DNA of 64,000 bases from Procambarus clarkii (Eukaryota > Arthropoda > Malacostraca > Decapoda > Cambaridae). The notes under the pieces were generated by a model that saw only the letters and a program-made list of their open reading frames with translations, searched no databases and was not told where the DNA came from. Each line of letters starts with the position of its first letter. The stretch's first letter is position 1. The stretch spans positions 31,840,008 to 31,904,007 of the forward strand of contig NC_091199.1 in the NCBI RefSeq assembly GCF_040958095.1, read 5' to 3'. A program made the position numbers and the translations under genes. Shown in pieces: positions 44,887 to 56,600 of the stretch.

Positions 44887-46509
44887 TGTGGGATATCTGG
44901 GCTGGACTGAATTTATTTAATTATTAAATTAATGAAATCAATTACGAAGGACCACCCACTTTTAAGAAAAGAGGGAAACTAATAAAAAGTGATCATTAGA
45001 AACACAAGGAAGAACCAGTGTCTATGGATAAATATTAGAAAGCATAATCAAATAATTAATGGGCTGTATGGTTAATTAACTTAAGTCAGAACCTCAAACA
45101 CCTACATTGGGGGGGTATTGCTAGAACTTCATATACGTCTAGGAACTAGTGTGGTTCGTACACCAGTTCATTGTTTGATGAATAATATTGTGACCAAAAT
45201 ATTAAAGAATCAATAGGAGATTACCACCAGAAATTAAAGAGATTATTAGCATTAGAAAGTAATCATCTAAATAAACACATATTATCTCCAGTGTACATGA
45301 CGAGTATTCAATTAGATAGAATCATGAACAAATAGCAAAAATTGGAGTAATTAAATGTGTACAAAAAGTCTTAGCTTTAAGACGATTTCTATGACATCAT
45401 TCACGCCTCGTCCTCGTGATCTCAGGAATTCCTCGTAGTAGCCCTTAGAGGTGAATAACACGAATGTAGGTAACAGCTCGTTGACTCCTCACATACGAGC
45501 TGTAATTTAAGGGACATTACGTAGCATTGAACTAGGCTACTTAAATCTCAATATTCATGAAATATAAAATAAAAATTAGTGCGGTACTAACGTTGGATTT
45601 TTTGTAGTCGTTCGATATAACGACAGGCTGCCCACGACATATACGATCTCTAATGATGCATCAAAAAAGAACTATATACTTATCGAAAGGTGCAAATTAT
45701 GCTGAAGCCTGCCGGTATCGCGTCTCAGGCTCAAAGTACCACAATGTCGTACACATGGTTGAGACCTTGGTTTGAATATCGACGCATTATTAGTTGACCG
45801 AGCACTGCAGATCACGTAGAACAATAATAATTCATTCTGGGTTAAGTATCAGTGTAATTCTTGCTGATAATCTCAACGTCACGTGTCTCAGACTCTGACG
45901 CCACGACCTTTGTTGCTCAATTCCGCAACACGAGTACACCACACACACACACACAATGGCGTCTCCTTTCCCTCTTCAACCCGCGTCCCGCATTCACCAC
46001 AAAAATTATTTATCACGAATAATATTATTTCGCGCGATTGTGGCTGAAATACTTTAATAAAGACTGGGTTGTCATTCTAGGGATTTAAATATTATTACTT
46101 TCTCGTCTTATGGTGGTAAACAAGAAATGGAGAAGATTTTAGTTTTCTCCATGGCATTCACGTGTGACGGTAAATTTCTTACTTGATAACAATTGTAGCT
46201 AAAACTCTCGATTTAGAATTATCTAGGAGTTATGTTATCCATAAATAATTATCACACGGAATACTGATGATTTTATAGAATCACATTCAATTCTCTAACA
46301 CACTGGCTATAAATGTGTTTAACTAGATTTAATCTGACGCAATACTGGTGCTTGGTTTCGTAAGAATTCCAGTATCCATATGCATATATAATAGTTAGTT
46401 TATGTGAACATTACTGATAGTAAGTTTTAGTAACTACTGAAAATAGTATATTTTAATACTGATTTATTATAATACAATAGTATTGTATCAGTGTTGGAAA
46501 TTTCCTACA
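44887..46509 (-). repeat. BEL/Pao LTR A (5' LTR of the complete copy)
   Basis: 1623 bp, TGTGGGATATC ... GGAAATTTCCTACA on the + strand. Its outer edge at 46509 abuts the 168-bp satellite (gtttggtttggac). As the opposite outer edge of the array is lost, no target duplication can be checked. Confidence 0.75.
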
Positions 46510-46675
46510 GTTTGGTTTGGACAAAATAAGACCCTTAGCCGTTTTCAGTAATTGGCATATTTTCGGAATAAAAGGTAAGAATTTGAAACTACAAATAGAT
46601 ACAGAGATCCAGAATTCGGCTCTAAAATGACGGCCAGGAGTCACATTTCGACATTTTAGATATTTTGAAAACTAC

Positions 46676-46815
46676 CTTACCTTGAGGAGCTTCCGGGGCT
46701 TAGTGTCCTCGCGGCCCGGTCGTCGACCAGGCCCCCTGGATGCTGGACTGATCAACCAGGCTGTTAGACGCGGCTGCTCGCAGCCTGACGTATGAGTCAC
46801 AGCCTGGTCACTACG
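46676..46815. mobile_element. LINE/SINE 3'-end fragment in satellite, first copy
   Basis: ccttgaggagcttccggggc, tagtgtcctcgcggcccggt, cgtcgaccaggccccctgga, ggactgatcaaccaggctgt. It shares the ttgagg...cggggc...ccggtc...gaccaggc tail with the SINEs at 18176 and 39318, but then continues into different sequence, so it is likely the LINE whose tail the SINE borrowed. It ends in a poly-G run. Confidence 0.65.
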
Positions 46816-49668
46816 GGGGGGGGGGGGGGGGGTTTGGGCAAAATATAACCCATTGCCGATTCAGTAATTGGCATATTTTAGGTATAAAAAGTCATAATTC
46901 AAAACTGCAAATAAGTGCAGAGAGCCAGAATTCGACTAAAAAAACGCACTCAGGAGTAAAATTTCCGATATCAGATATTTTGAAAACTGCACAAGGGTTT
47001 GGGCAAAATATGACCAATTGCCATTTTCAGTAATTGGCATATTTTCGGTATAAAAGGTAGGAATTTTAAATTGCAAATAGGTGCAAAGAGCCAGAATTCG
47101 ACTCAAAAATGACATTCAGGAGTCAAATTTCAGACATTTCAGATATTTTGAACACTGCAGAGGGGTTTGGACAAAATAAGACCCATCGCCGTTTTCAGTA
47201 ACTGGCATATTTTTGTTATAAAAATTTGTAATTTGAAACTGCAAATAGGTGCACAGATCCTGAATTCAGCTAAAAAATGACGCTCAGGTGTCAAATATCC
47301 GAGTTTTTAGATATTTTGAAAACTGCAAGGGGGTTAGGGTAAAATATGACCCATCGCCGATTCAGTAATTGGCATATTTTCTGTATAAAAAGTCATAATA
47401 TGAAACTGCAAATAGGTTCAGAGAGCCATAATTCGGCTCAATAATGATGCTCAGGAGTCAAATTTCCGAGTTTTAAGATATTTTGAAAACTGCAAGGGGG
47501 GTTAGGGTAAAATATGACCCATCGCTGATTCAGTAATTGGCATATTTTCGGTATAAAAAGTCATAATACGAAACTGCAAATAGGTGCAGAGAGCCAGAAT
47601 TCGGATAAAAAATGACGCTCATGAGTTAAATTTCCAACATTTTAGATATTTTGAAAACTGCAGGGGGGTTTGGGCAAAATAAGACAAATCGCAGTTTACA
47701 GTAATTGGCATATTTTCGGAACAAAAATTCGGAATTTGACACTGCAAATAGTTGCAAAGAGCTAGAATTCGGCTCAAAAATAACGCTCAGGAGTGAAATT
47801 TCCGACATTTCAGATATTTTTAGAACTGCACAGGGGTTTGGTCAAAATATGACCCATCGCCGTTTTAAGTAATTGGCATATGTTCGGTATAAAAAGTCAT
47901 AATATTTAACTGCAAATAGGTGCAGAGAGCCAGAATTCCGATACAAAAATGACGCTCATGAGTTAAATTTCCGACATTTTAGATATTTTGAAAATTGCAA
48001 GTGGGTTTGGGCAAAATTTAACCCATCGCCGATTCAGAAATTGGTATATTTAAGGCATAAAAATTCATAATTCGAAACTGCAAATAAGTGCAGAGATCCA
48101 GAATTCGGCTCAAAAATGACGCCGAGGAGTCAAATTTCCAACATTTCAGATATTTTAAAAACTAAGAGGGGGGGGGGGGGGGACTAAATATGACCCTTCG
48201 CCGTTTTCAGTAATTGGAATGTTTTCGGTATAAAAAGTCGTAATTTGAAACTGCAAATAGGTGCAGAGATCCAGAATTCGGCTAAAAAAAGACGCTCAGG
48301 AGTCATATTACCGACGTTTTAGAAATTTTGAAAACTGCAGTGGTGTTTGGGCAAAATATGACCCATAGCACTTTTCCGTGATTAGCATATTTTCGGTATA
48401 AAAAGTCGTAATTTGAAACTGCAAATACTCAGAGAGCCAGAATTCGGTTAAAAAATGACGCCCAGTAGTCAAATTTCCGACATTTTAGATAATTTGAAAA
48501 TTGCAGGGAGGTTTGGGCAAATATGGTCCAACGTCGTTTTCAGTAATTGGCATGTTTTCGGTATAAAAAATCGTAATTTGAAACAGCAAATAGGTTCAGA
48601 GAGCCAGAATTCGGCTCAAAAATGACGCTCAGGAGTTAAATTTCCGACATTTTTTGATATTTTGAAAACTGCAAGGGGGTTTGGGCAAATATGATCCATC
48701 GCCGTTTTCAGTAATTGGCATATTTTTGGTATAAAAATTCGTAATTTGAAACTGCAAATAGATGCAGAGAGCCAGAATTCGGCTAAAAAATGACGCTCAT
48801 GAGTTAAATTTCCGACATTTTAGATAATTTGAAAACTGCAGTGAGGTTTGCGCAAAATATGATCCATCGTCGTTTTCAGTAATAGGCTTATTTTCAGTAT
48901 AAAAAGTCGGAATTTGAAACTGCAAATATAGTTGCAGAAAGCCAGAATTCGGCTCAAAAACAACGCTCAAGAGTCATATTACCGACATTTTATATATTTT
49001 TGAAAACTGCAGTGGGGTTTGGGAAAAATATGACTCTTCGCTGTTTTCAGTAATTGGCATATTTTCGGTTTAAAAGGTAGGAATTTCAAACTGCAAATAG
49101 GTGCAAAGAGCCAGAATTCAGCTTAAAATTGACGCTCAGGAGTCAAATATCCGACATTTCAGATATTTTAAAAACTGCAGAGGGGTTGTGGCAATAAATG
49201 ACCCTTCGCCGTTTTCAGTAATTGGCATATTTTCGGTATAAAAAATCGTAATTTGAAATTGTAAATAGGTGCAGACAGCCAGAATTCGGCTCAAAAATGA
49301 CGCTCAGGAGTCAAATTACCGACATTTTAGATATTTTGAAAACTTCAGGGGGGGATTGGGCAAAATTGACCCATCTTCCATTTCAGTAATTGGCATATTT
49401 TCGGTAAAAAAAAGTCCTAATTTGAAACTGCAAATAGGTGCAGAGATCCAGAATTCCACTCAAGAGTCAAATTTCGACATTTTAGATATTTTGAAAACTG
49501 CAGTGGGGTTTGGGCAAAATATGACCCTTAGCCGTTTTCAGTAATTGGCATAGTTTCGGAATAAAAGGTAAGAAATTGAAACTACAAATAGGTGCAGAGA
49601 TCCAGAATTCGGCTCTAAAATGACGGTCTAAAGTCAAATTTCGACATTTTAGATATTTTGAAAACTAC

Positions 49669-49830
49669 CTTACCTTCAGGTTACCTTGAGGTTACCTTGA
49701 GGTGCTTCCGGGGCTTAGTGTCCCCACGGCCCGGTCGTCGACGTGGCCTCCTGGTTGCTGGACTGATCAACCAGGCTGTTAGACGTGGCTGCTCGCAGCC
49801 TGACGTATGAGTCACAGCCTGGTCACTACG
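49669..49830. mobile_element. LINE/SINE 3'-end fragment in satellite, second copy
   Basis: Same fragment and same flanking satellite phase as 46676-46815, with extra ggttaccttga repeats at its start. It arose by duplication of the satellite segment, not by a new insertion. Confidence 0.7.
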
Positions 49831-50618
49831 GGGGGGGGGGGGATTTGGGCAAAATATAACCCATTCCCGATTCAGTAATTGGCATATTTTAGGTATAAAA
49901 AATCTTAATTCAAAACTGCAAATAAGTTCACAGAGCCAGAATTCGACTAAAAAAAGACACTCAGGAGTATAATTTCCGATATTTCAGATATTTTGAAAAC
50001 TGCACAAGGGTTTGGGCAAAATATGACCTATCGCTGTTTTCCGTAATTGGCATATTTACGGTATAAAAAGTACTAATTTGAATCGGCACAATAGGTGCAG
50101 AGAGCCAGAATTCGGCTCAAAAATGACGCCCAAGAGTCAAATATCCGACATTTCAGATATTTTGAACACTGCAGAGGGGTTTGGGCAAAATAAAACCCAT
50201 CGCCGTTTTAAGTAATTGGCTTATTTTTGTTATAAAAATTCGTAATTTGAGACTGCAAATAGGTGCAGAGATCCTGAATTCAGCTAAAAAATGACGCTCA
50301 GGAGTCAAATTTCCGAGTTTTTAGATATTTTGAAAACTGCAAGGGGGTTGGGGTAAAATATGACCCATCGCCGATTCAGTAATTGGCATATTTTCTGTAT
50401 AAAAAGTCATAATATGAAACTGCAAATAGGTGCAGAGAGCCAGAATTCGGATAAAAAATGACGCTCATGAGTTAAATTTCCGACATTTTAGATAATTTGA
50501 AAACTGAAGTGAGGTTTGAGCAAAATATGACCCATCGCCGTTTTCAGTAATTGGCATATTTTCTGTATAAAAAGTTTTAATTTGAAACTGCAAATGGGTG
50601 CAGAGGTCCTGAATTCGG

Positions 50619-53600
50619 TTGTGTTGTTGTGTTGTTGTGGGGTGTGGTTTTGGGTTAAGGTGTTGTGGTGTGGTTGTATAGTGTGGGTGCATAGTGTGGT
50701 TATGGGGTTTGGATATGGGGTGTGATTGTAGGGTGTGGTTGTCGGGTGTGATTGTGGGGTGTGATTGTGGAGTGTGGTTTTGTGATGAGGTTGTAGGGTG
50801 TGGTTGTAGGGTGTGGTTGTGGAGTGTAGTTGTGGGGTTTGGTTGTGGGGTGTGGTTGTGTGGTGTGGTTGAGGGGTGTGGTTTTGGGATGTGGTTGTAG
50901 GGTGTGGTGGATGTGGTGGTATGGATGTGGGGTGTGGTTGTAGGGTGTTTTGGTGGGGTGTGGTTGTGGGGTGTTGTAGTGTGTGGTTGTGGTGTGTGTG
51001 GTTATCGGGTGTGGTTGTGGGGTGTTGTTGTACTGTGTGGTTATTGTGTGTGGTTGTGTGGTGTGGTTGTTGGGAGTAGTTGTGAGATGTGGTTGTGGGG
51101 TGTGGGTGTGGGGTGTGGTTGTGGGGTATCGGTGTGGAGTGTTGTTGTTTGAGTGTGGTTGTGGGTTAAGGTGTTGTGGTGTGGTTGTATAGTGTGGTTT
51201 TGGGGTGTGGTTGTGGGGTGTGGTTGTGGAGTGTGGTTGTAGGGTGTGTTTGTGGGGGTGTGGTTGTGTGGGTGTGGTTGTGGGGTGTGGTTGTTGAATA
51301 TTGTTGTAGGGTCTAGTTGTGGGGTGTGGTTTTGGGTTGTGGTTGTGGATTGTTGTTATTGGTGGGTGTGGTTGTGGGTTGTGGTTGTTGGGTGTGGTTG
51401 TATAGTGTGGTTGAATAGTGTAGTTGAATAATGTGATTGTGGGGTGTGGTTGTGGGGTGTGGTTGAGGTGTTTGGTTGTACTGTATGGTTGTGGGATGTG
51501 TTTGTGCGGTGTGGTGTTAGGGTGTGGTGTTGGGGTGTGGTTGTGGGGTTTGGTTGTAGGATGTTGTTGTGGGGTGGTGATGGGTGTGGTTGTAGGGTGT
51601 GGTTGTGGGGTGTGGTTTTGGGTTAAGGTGTTGTGGTGTGGTTGTATAGTGTGGGTGCATAGTGTGGTTGTGGGGTTTGGATGTGGGGTGTGATTGTAGG
51701 GTGTGGTTGTCGGGTGTGATTGTGGGGTGTGGTTGTGGAGTGTGATTTTGTGATGAGGTTGTGGAGTGTGGTTGTAGGATGTGGTTGTGGGGTGGAGTTG
51801 TGGGGTTTGGTTGTTTGGTGTGGTTGTGTGGTGTGGTTGTGGGGTGTGGTTTTGGGATGTGGTTGTAGGGTGTGGTGGTTGTGGTGGTATGGATGTGGGG
51901 TGTGGTTTTGGGGTGTTGTAGTGTGTGGTTGTGGTGTGTGGTTATGGGGTGTGGTTATTGGGTGTGGTTGTGTGGTGTGATTGTTGGGAGTAGTTGTGAG
52001 ATGTGGTTGTGGGGTGTGGTTGTGGGGTATGGTTGTGGAGTGTTGTTGTTTGAGTGTGGTTGTGGGTTAAGGTGTTGTGGTGTGGTTGTATAGTGTGGTT
52101 TTGGAGTGTGGTTGTGGGGTGTGGTTGTTTGGTGTGGTTGTAGGGTGTGGTTTTGGGGTGTGGTTGTAGGGTGTGGTTGTGGACTGTGGTTGTGGTGTGT
52201 GTTTGTGGGGTGTGGTTGTAGGGTGAGGTTGTGTGGTGTGGTTGTGGGGTGTGATTGTGGGGTATAGTTGTGGGGTGATTTTGTGGGTCGTGGTTGTGGT
52301 GTGAGGTTGTAGGGTGTGGTTGTAGGGTGTGGTTTTGTGGTGTGGCTGTATAGTATGATTGTGGGGTGTGGTTGTAATGTGTGGTTGTGAGGTGTGGTTG
52401 TTAGGGTGTGGTTGTGGGTTGAGGTTGTGGGGTGTGGTTGTGGGGTGTGGTTGTGGGGTGTGGTTGTAATGTGTGGTTGTGGGGTGTGGTTGTTAGGTGT
52501 GGTTGTGGGTTGAGGTTGTGGGGTGTGGTTGTGGGGTGTGGTTGTGGGGTGTGGTTGTGGAGTGTTGTAGGTTTTGGTAGTGGGGTGTGGTTGTGAGGTG
52601 TGGTTGTGGGGTGTGGATATATAGTGTAATTGTGGGGTGTGGTTGTGGGGTGTAGTTGTAGGGTCTGGTTGTGGAGTGTGGTTGTGTAGTGTTGTTTTGG
52701 GGTGTGGTTGTGGGTGTTGTTGTGGGGTGTGGTTGTAGGGTATGGTTGTGGAGTTTGGTTGTGGGGTGAGGATGTATAGTGTGATTGTGGGGTGTGGTAG
52801 CGAGATGTGGTTGTAAGGTGTAGTTGTGGTTGTGGGTGTGGTTGTGGGGTGTAGTTGTTTGGTTTGGTTGTGGGGTGTGGTTGTGGGGTGTTGTAGTGTG
52901 TGGTGGTGGTGTGTGATTGTGGGGTGTGGTTTTGGGTTGTGGTAGTGGGGGGTGGTTGTGGTGTGGTTGTCGGCTGTGGTTGTATTGAGTGGTTGTGGGG
53001 TGTGGTTGTGGGGTGTGGTTGTGGGGTGTTGTTGTGGGGTGTGGTTGTGGGGTGAGGTTTTGGGATGTGTTTGTGGGGTGTGGTTGTAAGGTGTGGTCGT
53101 TTGGTGTGGATGTCGGGTGATGTTGTGGGGTGAGGTTGTGAGGTGTGGTTGTAGGGTAAGGTTGTGAAGTGTTGTTCTAGGGTTTGATTGTGGGGTGTGG
53201 TTGTGGGGTGTTGTTGTTTGGTGTGGTTGTAAGGTGTGGTTGTGGGGTTTGGTTGTCGGGTGATGTGAGGTGAGGTTGTGAGGATGTGGTTGTAAGGTGT
53301 GGTTGTGGGGTGTGTGGTTGTGGGGTGTGGTTGGGGAGTGTTGTTATAGAGTTTGTTTGTGGGGTGTGGTTGTGGGGGTGTTGTTGTAGAGTGTAGTTGT
53401 GGGGTGTGCTTGTAGGGTGTGGTTGAGGGGTGTGGTCGTGGGGTGTGGTTGTGGGGTGTTGTTGTAGGGTGTAGTTGTGGGGTGTGCTTGTAAGGTGTGG
53501 TTGTGGGGTGTGGTTGTGGGGTGTGGTTGTGGGTTGTGGTTGTGGGGTGTTGTAGTGTGTGGTTGTGGGGTGTGGTTGTGGGGTGTGGTTGTGGGGTGTG

Positions 53601-56600
53601 GTTGTAGGGTGTGGTTGTGGGGTGTGTTTGTGGGGTGTGGTTGTCGAGTTTGGTTGTAGGGTGTGGTGTTGGGAGTAGTTCTGGGGTATGGTTTTGGAGT
53701 GTGGTTGTGGGTTGTGGTTGTTGGGTGTGGTTGTGAAGTGTGGTTGTTGGGTGTGGTTGTGGAGTGTGGTTGTTGGGTGAAGTTTTGTGGTGTGGTTGTG
53801 GGGTGTGGTTGTTGGGTGTGGTTGTGAAGTGTGGTTGTGGGGTGTGGTTGTGGAGTGTGGTTGTTGGGTGAGGTTTTGTGGTGTGGTTGAGGGGTGTGGT
53901 TGTAAGGTGTGGTTGTGGAGTGTGGTTGCAGGGTGTGTTTGTGGGGGTGTGGTTGTGTGGGTGTGGTTGTGGGGTGTGGTTGTGGAGTGTTGGTGTTGGG
54001 TATGGTTGTGGGGTGTGGTTGTTGGGTGTGGTTGTGGGCTGTGGTTGTATAGTGTGGTTGAATAGTGTGGTTGAATAATGTGGTTGTACGGTATGGTTGT
54101 GGGGTGTGTTTGTGGGGTGTGGAGTTGGGGTGTGGTTGTGGGGTATCGGTGTGGAGTGTTGTTGTTTGAGTGTGGTTGTGGGTTAAGGTGTTGTGGTGTG
54201 GTTGTATAGTGTGGTTTTGGGGTGTGGTTGTGGGGTGTGGTTGTGGAGTGTGGTTGTAGGGTGTGTTTGTGGAGGTGTGGTTGTGTGGGTGTGGTTGTGG
54301 GGTGTGGTTGTTGAATATTGTTGTAGGGTCTAGTTGTGGGGTGTGGTTTTGGGTTGTGGTTGTGGATTGTTGTTGTTGGTGGGTGTGGTTGTGGGTTGTG
54401 GTTGTTGGGTGTGGTTGTATAGTGTGGTTGAATAGTGTAGTTGAATAATGTGATTGTGGGGTGTGCTTGTGGGGTGTGGTTGAGGTGTTTGGTTGTACTG
54501 TATGGTTGTGGGATGTGTTTGTGCGGTGTGGTGTTAGGGTGTGGTGTTGGGGTGTGGTTGTGGGGTTTGGTTGTAGGATGTTGTTGTGGGGTGTGGATGG
54601 GTGTGGTTGTAGGGTGTGGTTGTGGGGTGTGGTTTTGGGTTAAGGTGTTGTGGTGTGGTTGTATAGTGTGGGTGCATAGTGTGGTTGTGGGGTTTGGATG
54701 TGGGGTGTGATTGTAGGGTGTGGTTGTCGGGTGTGATTGTGGGGTGTGGTTGTGGAGTGTGATTTTGTGATGAGGTTGTGGAGTGTGGTTGTAAGATGTG
54801 GTTGTGGGGTGGAGTTGTGGGGTTTGGTTGTTTGGTGTGGTTGTGTGGTGTGGTTGTGGGGTGTGGTTTTGGGATGTGGTTGTAGGGTGTGGTGGTTGTG
54901 GTGGTATGGATGTGGGGTGTGGTTTTGGGGTGTTCTAGTGTGTGGTTGTGGTGTGTGGTTATGGGGTGTGGTTATTGGGTGTGGTTGTGTGGTGTGATTG
55001 TTGGGAGTAGTTGTGAGATGTGGTTGTGGGGTGTGGTTGTGGGGTATGGTTGTGGAGTGTTGTTGTTTGAGTGTGGTTGTGGGTTAAGGTGTTGTGGTGT
55101 GGTTGTATAGTGTGGTTTTGGGGTGTGGTTGTGGGGTGTGGTTGTTTGGTGTGGTTGAAGGGTGTGGTTTTGGGGTGTGGTTGTAGGGTGTGGTTGTGGA
55201 CTGTGGTTGTGGTGTGTGTTTGTGGGGTGTGGTTGTAGGGTGAGGTTGTGTGGTGTGGTTGTGGGGTGTGATTGTGGGGTATAGTTGTGGGGTGATTTTG
55301 TGGGTCGTGGTTGTGGTGTGAGGTTGTAGGGTGTGGTTGTAGGGTGTGGTTTTGTGGTGTGGCTGTATAGTATGATTGTGGGGTGTGGTTGTAATGTGTG
55401 GTTGTGAGATGTGGTTGTTAGGGTGTGGTTGTGGGTTGAGGTTGTGGGGTGTGGTTGTGGGGTGTGGTTGTAATGTGTGGTTGTGGGGTGTGGTTGTTAG
55501 GTGTGGTTGTGGGGTGTGGATATATAGTGTAATTGTGGGGTGTGGTTGTGGGGTGTAGTTGTAGGGTCTGGTTGTGGAGTGTGGTTGTGTAGTGTTGTTT
55601 TGGGGTGTGGTTGTGGGTGTTGTTGTGGGGTGTGGTTGTAGGGTATGGTTGTGGAGTTTGGTTGTGGGGTGAGGATGTATAGTGTGATTGTGGGGTGTGG
55701 TAGCGAGGTGTGGTTGTAAGGTGTAGTTGTGGTTGTGGGGTGTGGTTGTGGGGTGTAGTTGTTTGGTTTGGTTGTGGGGTGTGGTTGTGGGGTGTTGTAG
55801 TGTGTGGTGGTGGTGTGTGATTGTGGGGTGTGGTTTTGGGTTGTGGTAGTGGGGGGTGGTTGTGGTGTGGTTGTCGGCTGTGGTTGTATTGTGTGGTTGT
55901 GGGGTGTGGTTGTGGGGTGTGGTTGTGGGGTGTGGTTGTGGGGTGTGATTGTGGGGTGTTGTTGTGGGGTGTGGTTGTGGGGTGAGGTTTTGGGGTGTGT
56001 TTGTGGGGTGTGGTTGTAAGGTGTGGTCGTTTGGTGCGAATGTCGGGTGATGTTGTGGGGTGAGGTTGTGAGGTGTGGTTGTAGGGTAAGGTTGTGAAGT
56101 GTTGTTCTAGGGTTTGATTGTGGGGTATGGTTGTGGGGTGTGGTTGTTTGGTGTGGTTGTAAGGTGTGGTTGTGGGGATTGGTTGTCGGGTGATGTTGTG
56201 AGGTGAGGTTGTGAGGTGTGGTTGTAAGGTGTGGTTGTGGGGTGTGTGGTTGTGGGGTGTTGTTGGGGAGTGTTGTTATAGAGTTTGTTTGTGGGGTGTG
56301 GTTGTGGGGTGTTGTTGTAGAGTGTAGTTGTGGGGTGTGCTTGTAGGGTGTGGTTGTGGGGTGTGGTCGTGGGGTGTGGTTGTGGGGTGTTGTTGTAGGG
56401 TGTAGTTGTGGGGTGTGCTTGTAAGGTGTGGTTGTGGGGTGTGGTTGTGGGGGTGTGGTTGTGGGTTGTGGTTGTGGGGTGTTGTAGTGTGTGGTTGTGG
56501 GGTGTGGTTGTGGGGTGTGGTTGTGGGGTGTGGTTGTAGGGTGTGGTTGTTGGGTGTGGTTGTGGGGTGTGTTTGTGGGTTGTGGTTGTCGAGTTTGGTT

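Larger units (their letters stand above)
46510..50618. repeat. ~168-bp satellite array
   Basis: About 23 copies of a ~168-bp unit. Constant words are tcagtaattggcatattttc, gaaactgcaaataggtgcag, agccagaattcggctcaaaa and acattttagatattttgaaa, and the linker gtttgggcaaaatatgaccc. Units differ by roughly 5-15%. Poly-G runs occur at unit junctions (46816-46832, near 48170, near 49832). A segment at 46510-~47400 recurs at ~49505-50400 (offset about 3.0 kb), carrying a LINE fragment with it. Short open frames have no meaning. Confidence 0.93.
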
